A DNA stretch of 64,000 nucleotides from Imbricaverruca yamaguchii (lineage: Eukaryota > Arthropoda > Thecostraca > Neoverrucidae): NCBI GenBank assembly GCA_034440575.1, contig JAOTOL010001661.1, forward strand, positions 4,661,001 to 4,725,000, in the 5' to 3' direction. The notes below the pieces were generated by a model that ran no database searches, was not told the origin of the DNA, and saw only the letters and a program-made list of their open reading frames with translations. Below, piece after piece: positions 34,501 to 44,517 of this stretch. Every line of letters begins with the position of its first letter. The first letter of the stretch is position 1. Position numbers and translations under genes: made by a program.

Positions 34501-34814
34501 GAAAATGTCTTCAAATATGCGCTGGAGGAAAAGCATGCCTACCCCGTGCGGCCACATGCTACCACGAAGTTATTCCAGTTTTGGATGGACGGTGTTCAAA
34601 TGGTGTTCAAATGGTGTTAGGGCTTTGTTCAAATGGTGGCGAGATCACTGCCTGAAGCCGGACTAGTTTTACCCATACTTTTTGTCTAAACACGAATATT
34701 TTGCCTATATGAGTGTTCAGCTTTCATCTGGGAAATGACTGCAATCCACGGGAAGACATTGAACTCTGGCAATTATGCAAAACTATGATTACATGAATAA
34801 CCCATGTCGCCAGT
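31531..34814. other. AT-rich spacer, nothing firm
   Basis: Includes T/G-rich sequence at 31600-31800, a G-run near 32165 and an A/T-rich block near 33700 with repeated ATCATATC motifs. No coding domain, RNA gene or clear transposon end recognised. Confidence 0.4.
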
Positions 34815-34925
34815 ATTCACGGCCGCGCAGCAGCTTCGTTCCAGCACTTGTTGGACCAGTATCCGCCTGACCCGCCCAATCGGCAACAAATTGCCAGCGC
34901 CTGAAGCGAATCGAATCTTGTCTTG
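34815..34925 (-). mobile_element. Diverged tRNA-derived SINE (family 1) fragment
   Basis: Aligns loosely with the minus-strand SINE at 19.3 kb: ACGGCCGC...CAGCTTCGTTCC, CAATCGGCAACAAATTGCCAGCG, and CTGAAGCGAATCGAATC for CGTGAAGCGACTCGAACC. A ~54-bp tandem array starts directly next to it. Confidence 0.45.
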
Positions 34926-34934
34926 CCCGGGGAG

Positions 34935-35258
34935 TGGCGACTGTGGTGACCAAAGCTCGTCAGAAGTCCCCAAAGCCTCGCAGGACAGTGACGACTGTGG
35001 TGACCAAAGCTGGTCAGAGGTCCCGAAGGCCTCGCCAGGTCAGTGATGACTGTCGTGACCAATACTGATCAGAGGTTCCAAAGCCTTGCCAGGCGAGTGG
35101 CAACTGTGGTAACCAAAGCTGGTTAGAGGTCCAAGAGTCTTGCCAGACGAGTGGCGACTGTGGTAACCAAAGCTGGTCGGAGGTCCCCAAAAGCCTTGCC
35201 AGGCCGGTGAGATTGTGGTGACCAATACTGGTCAGAGGTCCCCAAAGCAAGCTGTCAT
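34935..35258. repeat. ~54-bp tandem repeat
   Basis: Six copies with spacing 53-56 bp (near 34939, 34992, 35048, 35101, 35155 and 35210), each with GACTGTGGTGACCAAAGCTG, GTCAGAGGTCC and GCCTTGCCAGG. Confidence 0.85.
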
Positions 35259-35785
35259 GGCGGCAAGCGAGGTGGAATATTCACATCGGGGGAGAGGGTG
35301 GCCACGGGGAGTACAGCAAATGACTGTCGACTGACGCATTGGTGTCGCCCATACCAGGAGAACGGTGCTGAATGCCACAATGCCACTTCCAGGAGGTCAG
35401 AGGTCATTAGGGTCGCAGCGGAATCAGATTGGATTTGATCAGACCGGAGGACTGCGCAGAAATTAACATGGCCGAACTCCTCTTGACCAGAAGTGTCGAT
35501 AACTAGCAATACACCTGTCACCTCCGTAGGTTCACGACGAGTGCAGACCTACCAATCCCCTTAGCAGACTTGCTTGCTAACTGAGGGCAGAGGAGTATCT
35601 GAAATACTTGATGCAAACTAGTTCGAATCGAAGTAAGCTAAGAATACCCTGCCTAGCCAGGCTGATACCATTTCGTAGTACAGATAATCGGACGGAAACT
35701 GGAATTGCTGCCCAGTACCGCTTTCCAATGTGATTGATTCTGGACTTTGCAGAGGTATTTATGGTGTCATCAGTCTGGGTCCATG
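35259..35785. other. Spacer, nothing recognised
   Basis: No gene, RNA or repeat array identified. Confidence 0.4.
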
Positions 35786-35890
35786 TGGAAACCTGCTGGA
35801 AATGTCAGGTGTCCGGGTGGTGACCTGCTGAAGATGCCAGGGTCCAGACGGTAACCTGCTGAAAATATCAGGGTCCAGGTCGTAACTGTA
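35786..35890. repeat. Short ~34-bp tandem repeat
   Basis: About three copies built on GGTAACCTGCTGAAAATRTCA and GGGTCCAG. Confidence 0.75.
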
Positions 35891-35934
35891 GTGTCCGTTC
35901 ACTTCCGGTCACACCAACACGATCTCAATACCAT

Positions 35935-36265
35935 TCCTTGCCGTCCCGGTAGCGCAGTTGGTTGGAGCGCTGGCCTGCTCTGGTCTCCCCTGTCCTGGCG
36001 ACACAGGGTTGGAGTAGCTTCCCGCGCTCGCATTTATCCCCGGCCGGTAGGGTCAATTGGCAGCTGCCCCAATAAGCCCGGGGACCAACTACCGAGCGGC
36101 CGTGTCAGTGTGTTGACGGCACATTAAACATTGGTCAAAATTCTGCCGTTGGACTGGAATTCATGGATCGGGTTGTGGGGCCAGGGTTCACACAAGCTCA
36201 GCTTATCGATAGGACCCTGGCTGATAAAGCCACCCAATCAAGAACACGGATTAAATTAAAATAAA
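35935..36265 (+). mobile_element. tRNA-derived SINE (family 1), near full length
   Basis: About 330 bp. The tRNA-like head has a good A box (TAGCGCAGTTGGTTGGAGCG) and a decayed B box (GGGTTGGAGTAGC). The unique body includes CCCAATAAGCCCGGGGACCA and ATTCTGCCGTTGGACTGGAA, and the 3' end is A/T-rich (ATTAAATTAAAATAAAG). It is related to copies at 15706-15968, 19260-19465 and 34815-34925, which helps define the boundaries. It is not a functional tRNA: no complete cloverleaf. Confidence 0.82.
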
Positions 36266-36344
36266 GAAACAAAAAGTATTGACATCTTCACTTAGTCTCC
36301 TATACCAACGTGAGAAAAACTCAGCTTAGTGCAGCCCCGGGCAA

Positions 36345-36925
36345 CGCCGGACTGTCACTCCTCGCCCGACCCTGGGCACGGCCGGCGCCGGACTGTCACT
36401 GCTCGCCCGCCCTGGGCACGGCCGGCGCCGGACTGTCACTGCTCGCCCGACCCTGGGCACGGCCGTCGCCGGACTGTCACTGCTCGTCCGACATTAGGCA
36501 CGGCTGGCGCCGGACTGTCACTGCTCGCCCGACATTAGGCACGGCTGGCGCCGGACTGTCACTGCTCGCCCGACATTAGGCACGGCTGGCGCCGGACTGT
36601 CACTGCTCGCCCGGCACTAGGCACGGCCGGCGCCGGACTGTCACTGCTCGCCCGACCCTGGGCACGGCCGGCGCCGGACTGTCACTGCTCGCCCGACATT
36701 AGGCACGGCTGGCGCCGGACTGTCACTGCTCGCCCGGCACTAGGCACGGCTGGCGCCGGACTGTCACTGCTCGCCCGACATTAGGCACGGCTGGCGCCGG
36801 ACTGTCACTGTTCGCCCGACACTGGGCACGGCCGGCGCCGGACTGTCACTGCTCGCCCGACCCTGGGCACGGCCGGCGCCGGACTGTCACTGCTCGCCCG
36901 ACACTGGGCACGGCCGGCGCCACCC
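36345..36925. repeat. 41-bp minisatellite
   Basis: About 14 copies of a 41-bp unit with GGCGCCGGACTGTCACTGCT, CGCCCGAC and either CCTGGGCACGGCC or ATTAGGCACGGCT. The two variants alternate in blocks, as expected from unequal exchange. Confidence 0.94.
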
Positions 36926-38810
36926 CAGTCCAGTGCCGCACCCCCTTAGCTCAGCTGATTGGCAAATTACACGTCAGCTCTCGCGTTGCCGCCACCTACA
37001 GGTGCGGCGTTCAATCAATGCTCACCAGAGCTGTGGGCACTGCTGAAAATTGATGGAAATTGCCGGACACTCCTCGGACACAGCCAGACCGTTGTGGTAT
37101 CAGCATGCTGAGACGTGAGGGGCCGGATGGGAGTCGTACAGTTGGTGGACCGGGGAGGCCCACGGCCAAAGCAATGACGTTGCATGGTGCTGACCAACAT
37201 TCAATGTTTAGTTATTTTTAGGTTGGAAACATGACAATTTATCCGACGGAAAATGCAAATGTTTCAACTTCTATCGGATGTTCTTTCCAATGCCTCTCTG
37301 GGGATATAGTTGGCAGCGTATAAGTGCCGTTGTTTTCCGTCTTAAGTCGACACCGGAATTTGTTCCGTAGATGATTACTGTACGACGCCATAATCGAGCT
37401 CAACGTTTTCTATAAAATGTGCACATTTCGCTGATTGGACGTCAAGGGACATCACGAAGGTTGCAAAGCCGTTCTCGGAAACACCATGGAAGTCTAGGGA
37501 CGACTTGTTTGATCTGGTCCCCACCCGCCAAGCACAGCTTACGTGTCGTTATAACCAGGGGTGGTGCGAGGGCCCACATGGGGTGAGGAAAGATGTCACC
37601 ACTGCATCCCCGCCCCATTTTTCAAGTCAGCACAGCACCCATAAAACCTCGGATCTTGCCCACGTATTTTTTTCGGCTCAGGAACTTCAACAGTTCTTGG
37701 TCCTTGCTGCCCTCTAAAACAAGTTTTTGTACTTCAGTATCATTTTTTTCCAGACTTCAGTTGTGCCTAGTATGGTCACACCGTGAGATAAAGCAATTTA
37801 TTCACACATTAAAGGCGAAATTGGCGCGGTTAACTACTTGCGAACAATCTCTTCGACACCCATCAAATCGGGAAGCATTTCAAACAGCACCATTTCATTG
37901 CAACTGCATTTGTAGATGTAGTTAGAAAAGTATGCTATGAATTGCTATGCAAACATGAATGCAAATAGTATTCCAAAGTCGGAAAAAAGTAAACGTCTGG
38001 CACTTAAATTCCATGAAGCTCATCTGGTCTTCCAAACGCAGTTCTGGCCTCCCTGTTTTTTTTTTTGATGACATGCAAAATTTCTTCACATGGCAGGGAA
38101 GAAAATGGAAATTAAAGGTTGATCAGGAGGATTTTCCATCGTTGATGATGATCTCTATTTGCGACGTTGCATCTATGAAGGTCAGCAAACGCAAGACACT
38201 GGGTACACACACGGATGCACATGGAAATTGACATGGTGCAATGCACTGGTATGATCGGTGGAACATCATAGGTTGTACAATAGCCACATCCAGTCACTAA
38301 TTGAAGAGAACGGAATGCAAATGAAGTGCACCTGCTAACGGAACAGCACAGCCATGGGAGATGCTCAGAAGCAGTGATCCATTTTGGAAACAGTAGGTCC
38401 GAAGACACCCGCCGTCGGCACCTTCATGAAAAGGAGAGATCACTTGACACGCCCTGACTGTATTTATTGTTGTTGTGCAATGCCGTGGTCTGCTTTTGTT
38501 CCAGCCTCCCCCTTCCGAAGCAGTGCGATATTATTTATTAAGTCAATAAGAGCACTGAGGTGTAAATCGCACCACTGGATCACTAACGAACTAACGGTCA
38601 ATTTCAGCCTCATTGATGAATTTGCTGATGAAACGCCCTGCCCAGGCGACGTGAACTACCGGTCGTGCACTACTGGCCGTGCACTACTGGCCGTTCACTA
38701 ATAAAACGGTGCATGGCTGATGACCAGAACCTACTACTAGAAACCAACTAGAACCTGTTACAGACCCAACTGGCTGATACCCATCAGATCAGGATCCCAC
38801 CCACAGAATC
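36926..38810. other. Spacer with one tRNA-like head
   Basis: Near 36943-37030 a tRNA-like segment (TTAGCTCAGCTGATTGGC, then GCGGCGTTCAATCAATG) resembles A and B boxes but lacks a cloverleaf; probably another SINE remnant. The rest has no recognisable gene. Confidence 0.35.
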
Positions 38811-38813
38811 AGG

Positions 38814-38900
38814 TACAGCTTGGCGACGGGTCTCAAGGGGAGAAAAGCCACCAGAAGGATCAAGTACAACTTGGCGACGGGTTTCAAGGGAAGAAATAAA
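38814..38900. repeat. Two-copy ~58-bp tandem repeat
   Basis: Two copies of a block with AGTACAACTTGGCGACGGGT and TCAAGGGAAGAAA. Confidence 0.7.
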
Positions 38901-39059
38901 TATAGGGGAGAATATAAATTTTTTAGAGATGGGCGTCATAGCAGATGAGGAATGGAGAAGTGCAATGTAGGCCAGATGTCAGTTTATGAGGGATTGGCAT
39001 ATGCATCCGAGTAAAAGGAAAACATGATTTGAACACACTGATATGTTATCGTAAGGAGA

Positions 39060-39275
39060 TGAGCACCGTGCACTCCGGTAATAAGTAGCGTCACCAGTTG
39101 GTGAGATGGGTGTCATGGTTAGTTACGAGTGTACCATGTACCCTCCCCCGGTACTAAGTAGGCCAACAGTTGATACGGTGGGCCATGGTTGGTGATGTGT
39201 ATGCGATGTACCCCCTTCTCCCCGGTACTAAGTAGCGTCACCAGTTGATGGGGTGGGCCATGGTTGGAAATGAGG
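39060..39275. repeat. ~74-bp tandem repeat, three copies
   Basis: Each copy has CGGTACTAAGTAG, CAACAGTTGATRSGGTGGGC and CATGGTTGG...TATGCRATG. The first copy is more diverged (GGTAATAAGTAG). Confidence 0.75.
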
Positions 39276-39925
39276 TATGCAATGGGCCTATGGGCATTCA
39301 TTAGACACAAATTGTTTCCAAGGCAACTTTGGCCATCGAAAATGTAATTTACCCCCCCCCCCAATTAGGTTCACTCATATTTCCGGAAAATCGTCCTGCG
39401 TATGAAAGTTTTGCAGAATTGGAATTTTTAGGAGTCTTTCTTGTTGCCCATACATCAACCAGTGGTTCTGCACAGTTCTGAAAAGTCGTTCACCTCAATG
39501 TTGATTTAGCTACCAATGTCTTTGTATTTCGAATGGAACCATACGAAGTTGCCGCACCCCAATCCACGAGGGTCTAAAACAGTTTATACAGGCCGCCCCA
39601 CACCCGAATTCTTTGACGTGAGTGGAGGGGAGGACATGTTGTGCCTGTCCATTTCTCGGCACGGTGGCGTTAATTATGGACATTGGCCATTGTATATTTT
39701 GTGTGGTGCACATATTGCATTATCGGTGTTATGGTTGAAAGCTGAAGTGATTAGTGCAAGTCTACCCTTAGTACCCGAATATGACATCCAGCCGCTTCCT
39801 GCCAGTCAACACCTGAGGGTTAATGCTACGTCCTGTCGTTCAAGGGAATATAAGGTTCGAAGCACTCCCATACCCCACTAGTTTTTGATGATTCCACCAA
39901 TGCCAACTGCGCCGCTGCCAAATGC
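39276..39925. other. Spacer, nothing recognised
   Basis: A C-run of about 12 near 39351. No gene recognised. Confidence 0.4.
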
Positions 39926-39934
39926 TCAATGGCC

Positions 39935-40345
39935 CACTAGTTCCCACTAGTTCCCACTGGCTGCCGCCCCATTGCCCAATGTCCAATTGCCCACTAGTTC
40001 CCACACTTCCACGGGGTCCTGTACTGGCTCCCACTAGTTGCTTCCCGTGCCAAATGTCCCACTGGTTTCCACTGGTTGCCGCCCATGCCCAATGCCCCAC
40101 ATGTTCCCACTGGTTTCCACTGGTTGCCGCCCATGCCCAATGTCCCACATGTTCCCACATGTTCCCACTGGCTGCCGCACATGCCCAATGCCCCACATGT
40201 TCCGACTGGTTCCCACCAGATGCCGCCCATGCTCAATGGCCCACATGTTCCCTCTGGTTTCCACTGGTCCCCACTGATTGCCGCCCATGCCCAGTGTCCA
40301 ACTGGTTTCCACTAGTTTCCACTGGTTGCCGCCCATGCATGCGAT
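39935..40345. repeat. ~48-bp tandem repeat (irregular)
   Basis: Eight or more imperfect copies with CCACTGGTTGCCGCCCATGC, CCAATG and CCCACATGTTC. Unit length varies through internal duplication of a TTCCACTGG block. Confidence 0.85.
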
Positions 40346-40429
40346 GCGAACCACATCAGCCGCTCTTCCGGTCGAAGCTTCGCGACTGCTTATCGGCCGA
40401 AGCCACATCGTACAGCCTCAGCCACTGCG

Positions 40430-40630
40430 TGCTACTGCAGCGTAGTGCATTTGTGAGCTTCTTGCTATTGCGACGTAGTGCATTTGTGAGCTTCTTGCTA
40501 CTGCGATGTAGTGCATTTGTGAGCTTCTTGCTACTGCGACGTAGTGCATTTGTGAGCTTCTTGCTACTGCGACGTAGTGCATTTGTGAGCTTCTTGCTAC
40601 TGCGACGTAGTGTATTTGTGAGTTCTGTAG
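40430..40630. repeat. 33-bp minisatellite
   Basis: Six copies spaced 33 bp (40441, 40474, 40507, 40540, 40573, 40606) with CGTAGTGCATTTGTGAGCTT and CTTGCTACTGCGA. The 33-bp period keeps frames open on both strands (SAFVSFLLLRR, SQMHYVAVARS); no coding support. Confidence 0.93.
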
Positions 40631-42157
40631 CTGAGCAGATGTTGATGTCGGATTTTCAATTCCTTCGTCACCAACAAATCCGAAATCGTGTGTATTGATT
40701 TCCGATTCGGCTTTTATGTTTATTCCATAGGGTCGCAAATTGTTTTTGGGCACCAAAAAATCCAAACCCCATATTGGCCCTGCGTTACTCGACCTCAATT
40801 GTATTGGAGCGCTTGAACGCTATAGGATCATATTGACTTACGTTGGACTTCAAATTGAATGTGCGACACAGTGCGACACAGTGCGCATAGTGTGCTGTTT
40901 ATCTTGGTCCCAGCTCGAAAAAGTGCGAGATATTCGGACACCCGCCGGTCATGTTCACAAAGAATCGTCTCGGGCCGGTGACCTGGCTTAGCATGACCTG
41001 ACAAACTTGACACTCAAAGTTCTGCAATGAATGCCAGCAATTTTGTGCAAAGTTGCATTGCATTTTATTCAGCTATTTCTGTAGTCTGCTGGATGATAAA
41101 ATTTCCCTACCCACCTCCTCATGGGGCCGACATGTTCGGTGCAGTATTTCTTAAAAACGTTGGAGAACTAGACCACCGCATAAACTAAACATCGAAATTG
41201 TAGAGCAAAATATGTAATAGCAGCTACTGAAGGCTTCAGAGCCTTCGCTCAAGCCGTTCTTATTTATATTGCACAAAAGAACAGGGCCGTGTTGCAACGA
41301 CATTCCCAAGCACGATCCCACGCGTGTTCATCCAAGCCTGGAGAAGAAAAAGAGCATCGGTGCTGTCACCAGCAGAGCTAGTCATGATGTTGATAATTAT
41401 AACAACCGCGGGGCAGCAGTGTTAAACAGTGTTAAAATGATGTTTTTTGTCGGGTGTGAGATGTCGCAAGGAGTACTGTAGGATGTCGAGTTCGCCATGG
41501 AATCAATGTTATTTAACAGAAATTATAAGTTCTTCGAATACAGTTCTGAGCCAACTGCGTCCTCATACGCGCATACTTTTCCTTTGTTTTGAGATACCTT
41601 ATTTAGGGGCAACTATTTTAGCGATAGCAAAACAAAATACCTATCCATATCAACTGATATTGCATAGCAGACAACTTCACATGTAATCCCCGTACCTGGA
41701 ATTGTGCCGAGAGATGTTTTTGCATCAGAATCAGCAATGGTGAGCATCAGCAATATATTTATCAACAGGGTACTGCTGGAAATTATATTTGAAGACTCCA
41801 CAACGACTCATCATGAAGCGGGACGTCGATACTCCGTTGGGAGGGATGTCAATTTAGCGCGCAGAAAGTGGTATATTCGACCATGCTTGACGGATAATTT
41901 ATTACTGCAAGGTAGCGGGATGCGCGGAAATTGTCCCAATATGATTTTATTTCCATATCCTTGCTGCAAGAAGGGCGCATCCCAGAAGTTGATCTCTGCA
42001 ACAACGTTAGTTCGTCTTTCTGAGATCACCGTGACGGCGTGCTTGGTCATTTCTAGTCTGGCCGCAGGCATACAGTGATTTGGCTTCGCTCGGCCCTAGC
42101 CCAACTTCCCGATACACTTCGCCCCCTTGACGCTAGACGTTCTAGCGTAGATTTAGA
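40631..42157. other. Spacer, nothing recognised
   Basis: No gene or repeat array identified. Frames at 41704-42078 on both strands have no recognised domain. Confidence 0.4.
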
Positions 42158-43795
42158 TTATCATTGATGGTGATGTTGTTTACAATCATATCAGGAAAGT
42201 AAAGCCAAACAAGGCAGCAGGACCTGATGAAATTTATGCTAGGGTATTGTGGGAAACTGAAAAGGAACTGGCATTTCCACTCAGTATAATATTTTGTAGA
42301 TCAGTTTCACAAAATGAAATTCCAACCGATTGGAAAAGGGCAAATGTAGTTCCTATTTTCAAGAAAGGAGAAAGAGGGAAAGTTGAAAACTATAGGCCAG
42401 CAAGTCTCACATCCCTAGTCTGCAAGGTACTCGAATCAATTATCAAGCATGGAATACTTAGTTATCTGGAAGGTAACAGATTGATTCAAGATACTCAACA
42501 TGGGTTTAGAAAAGGACGATCGTGTCTCACAAATCTCTTGGACTTTTTTAACTTCGCCACAGAACAATTTGATCATGGAAATCAGGTTAATGTAGCATAT
42601 CTTGCCTTTGTAAGGCCTTTGACAAGGTACCCCATAAACGGTTAATGATACAGCTTCAGTCCCATGGTATTGCAGGTAGCATCTTAAAATGGATAGAGTT
42701 GTGGCTTTCAGATAGACAGCAAGGAGTGATGCTCAATGGTACAAAGTCATCATGGCAAAATGTTCTTAGTGGAGTCCCCCAGGTGTCAGTACTGGGGCCA
42801 GTACTGTTCATTATATTTGTAAATAACATTGAAAGTGGCCTAAGCAGTAAAGTTTTGAAATTTGCCGATGATTTCAAGGTCTTAGGGCAATAACAGGTCA
42901 GAATGAGCATATTTCGCTGCAAAGAGACTTAGACGAACTTGTGAAGTGGTCGGAAGAATGACAAATTAAATTTAATTTTGATAAGTGCAAAATTATGCAT
43001 GTAGGTAACCAGCATATGAAGGCTCCATACTTGATTGGTGGCCAAGTGCTATCAGTGACTCAACAGGAGAAGGATTTCGGTGTTATTCTAAACACAAAAT
43101 TGGGGGCATCAGAACAGACCAAGGAAACCAGGAAGAAGGCACTGAGAATGCTCGGGGCAATAAGTAAGAATGTATCATACAGAAGTGAGTAAGTCATCAG
43201 AAAGCTTTACTGTGCATATGTCAGGCCACATTCGGAATATTGCATCCAAGCTTGGTCTCCTAGCTATGAAAAAGATTGTTGGCTTTTAGAGAGAGTACAA
43301 AAGAGGGCTACAAAAATGGTTAATGGTATAAGGAACCTGGCATATGAGGAAAGATTGAAGGAATTGAATATGTTTTCACTTAGATATAGAAGGGTGAGAG
43401 GAGATATTATCGAGGTCTTTAAATTTGTGCATGGTGTGAAGAGGGGATATCTTGGGGAAATGTTTGAATTGAACAGAAATGATGCAGTTAGAGGTCATAA
43501 ATTCAAAATTAAAGTTCACCACAGCAGAACAAGTTTAAGGCAGACTTTCTTCACCAACAGGGTAGTAGAACACTGGATCCAGCTGCCAGAAGACATTGTC
43601 AGTGGCAGCACATTGAACACCTTTAAAAACAGCATAAACAATCATTATAAGAATAGAGGGCTTGCTTTCCAGTATTACAGGGAGGGCTGATTGACATATT
43701 TGGTGGGCAACTGGTTCAGTGTACAGAGTGCAGCCAAGAAGGGCCCTTGTGGCTCATAGTTGCACACATTTGTTTTCTTTATGTCTTTATGTCTA
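42158..43795 (+). mobile_element. CR1-like LINE, 5'-truncated copy 1 (reverse transcriptase region)
   Basis: Starts inside ORF2 (DVVYNHIRKVKPNKAAGPDEIYA) and runs through the reverse transcriptase and C-terminal region to the 3' UTR (GGGCCCTTGTGGCTCATAG) and a terminal repeat of the octamer TTATGTCT. Recognisable blocks are WKRANVVPIFKKGE, NYRPASLTSL, DTQHGFRKGRSCLTNLL, GVPQ.SVLGPVLF, KFADDFK, and HSEYCIQAWSP near the end. Inactive: the first catalytic motif reads YLAF instead of YLDF, a 1-base deletion follows near 42612, and there are stop codons near 42959 (Trp codon in copy 2) and near 43189. The 5' truncation and octamer tail are typical of CR1-group elements. Confidence 0.88.
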
Positions 43796-44480
43796 CCGCG
43801 GCTACAGCGAGGGCTTCAAATGATATATTATGCTTGACATAAACAGTTTCTAGTATTTCGTAAATCGTGAGTAAAGGTCAATTTCGTTTCAGATCAAGCC
43901 ATTTTGGGTGGGGGCATAGCCCCGTGCCCCCTAGATACGCCCTTGTCCGCCATAACTGCAAAAGCTGTGGAGCCAAGTTCTGAGAAATAATTTTATGTCG
44001 CGAATTTTATGGGAATTTTACGGATATTTTATAGGATCTTAACGTCGACCGGGATTGGCAGTGCCCCAACGATGGCAAGGAATGTTTGCTGCAACGTTTT
44101 ATGATATGCACCTGGGCCACAAAAGTCAACGCGACTGAAACGCTCCGAAGTGAAACCGCTTGCAGCCTTTGAAGTCACCCCCGGGATCCGCCAGGCACGA
44201 AGTAACTCGTATTTCAGGCCGTAAGAGGTCGGTTCGAGACCATATCCAATGTTAGCCCAGATCGGCCAGAATCCTTCATTGTCAGCTCCGTACGCCGCAA
44301 AATAGTGGGTAGAGTCCGGCAACGCTCTCGTCATGATAGAGCGTTTCTCATCTAGAGCGCGAAGTTTGTGTGGATGAGCACGATATCTGTCCCAAATGAG
44401 ATGGGAGCGAGCATCCTCCTGGGACGTCTCGTGCAGCGAAATGCCCTGCGCTTGCTCGCTGGAGGTAGTCGGCTGTAGGG
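43796..44480. other. Spacer with an unassigned minus-strand open frame
   Basis: A 248-codon minus-strand frame spans 44029-44775 (RYRAHPHKLRALDEKRS..., FWPIWANIGYGLEPTS...). It has no family I recognise, and overlapping frames are also open, so a gene is not asserted. Near 43906-43950 the GGGGGCATAGCCCCGTGCCC segment resembles a DNA-transposon end. Confidence 0.3.
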
Positions 44481-44517
44481 GGCGATTTGGCTCGCGTATC
44501 ACGCGAGCCAAATCGCC
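44481..44517. repeat. Perfect 16-bp hairpin, 5-nt loop
   Basis: Arms GGCGATTTGGCTCGCG and CGCGAGCCAAATCGCC pair perfectly around TATCA. It lies inside the unassigned open frame at 44029-44775 and has no flanking U-run. Confidence 0.95.

Noticed and set aside
35940..36015. tRNA gene on the plus strand
   Set aside because: A box is good, but there is no cloverleaf and the B box is decayed; the segment is the head of a SINE with related copies.
36943..37030. tRNA gene (TTAGCTCAGCTGATTGGC...)
   Set aside because: Arms do not fold into a cloverleaf; probably another SINE head.
40418..40798. SQMHYVAVARS / SAFVSFLLLRR repeat frames
   Set aside because: 33-bp minisatellite read in both directions.
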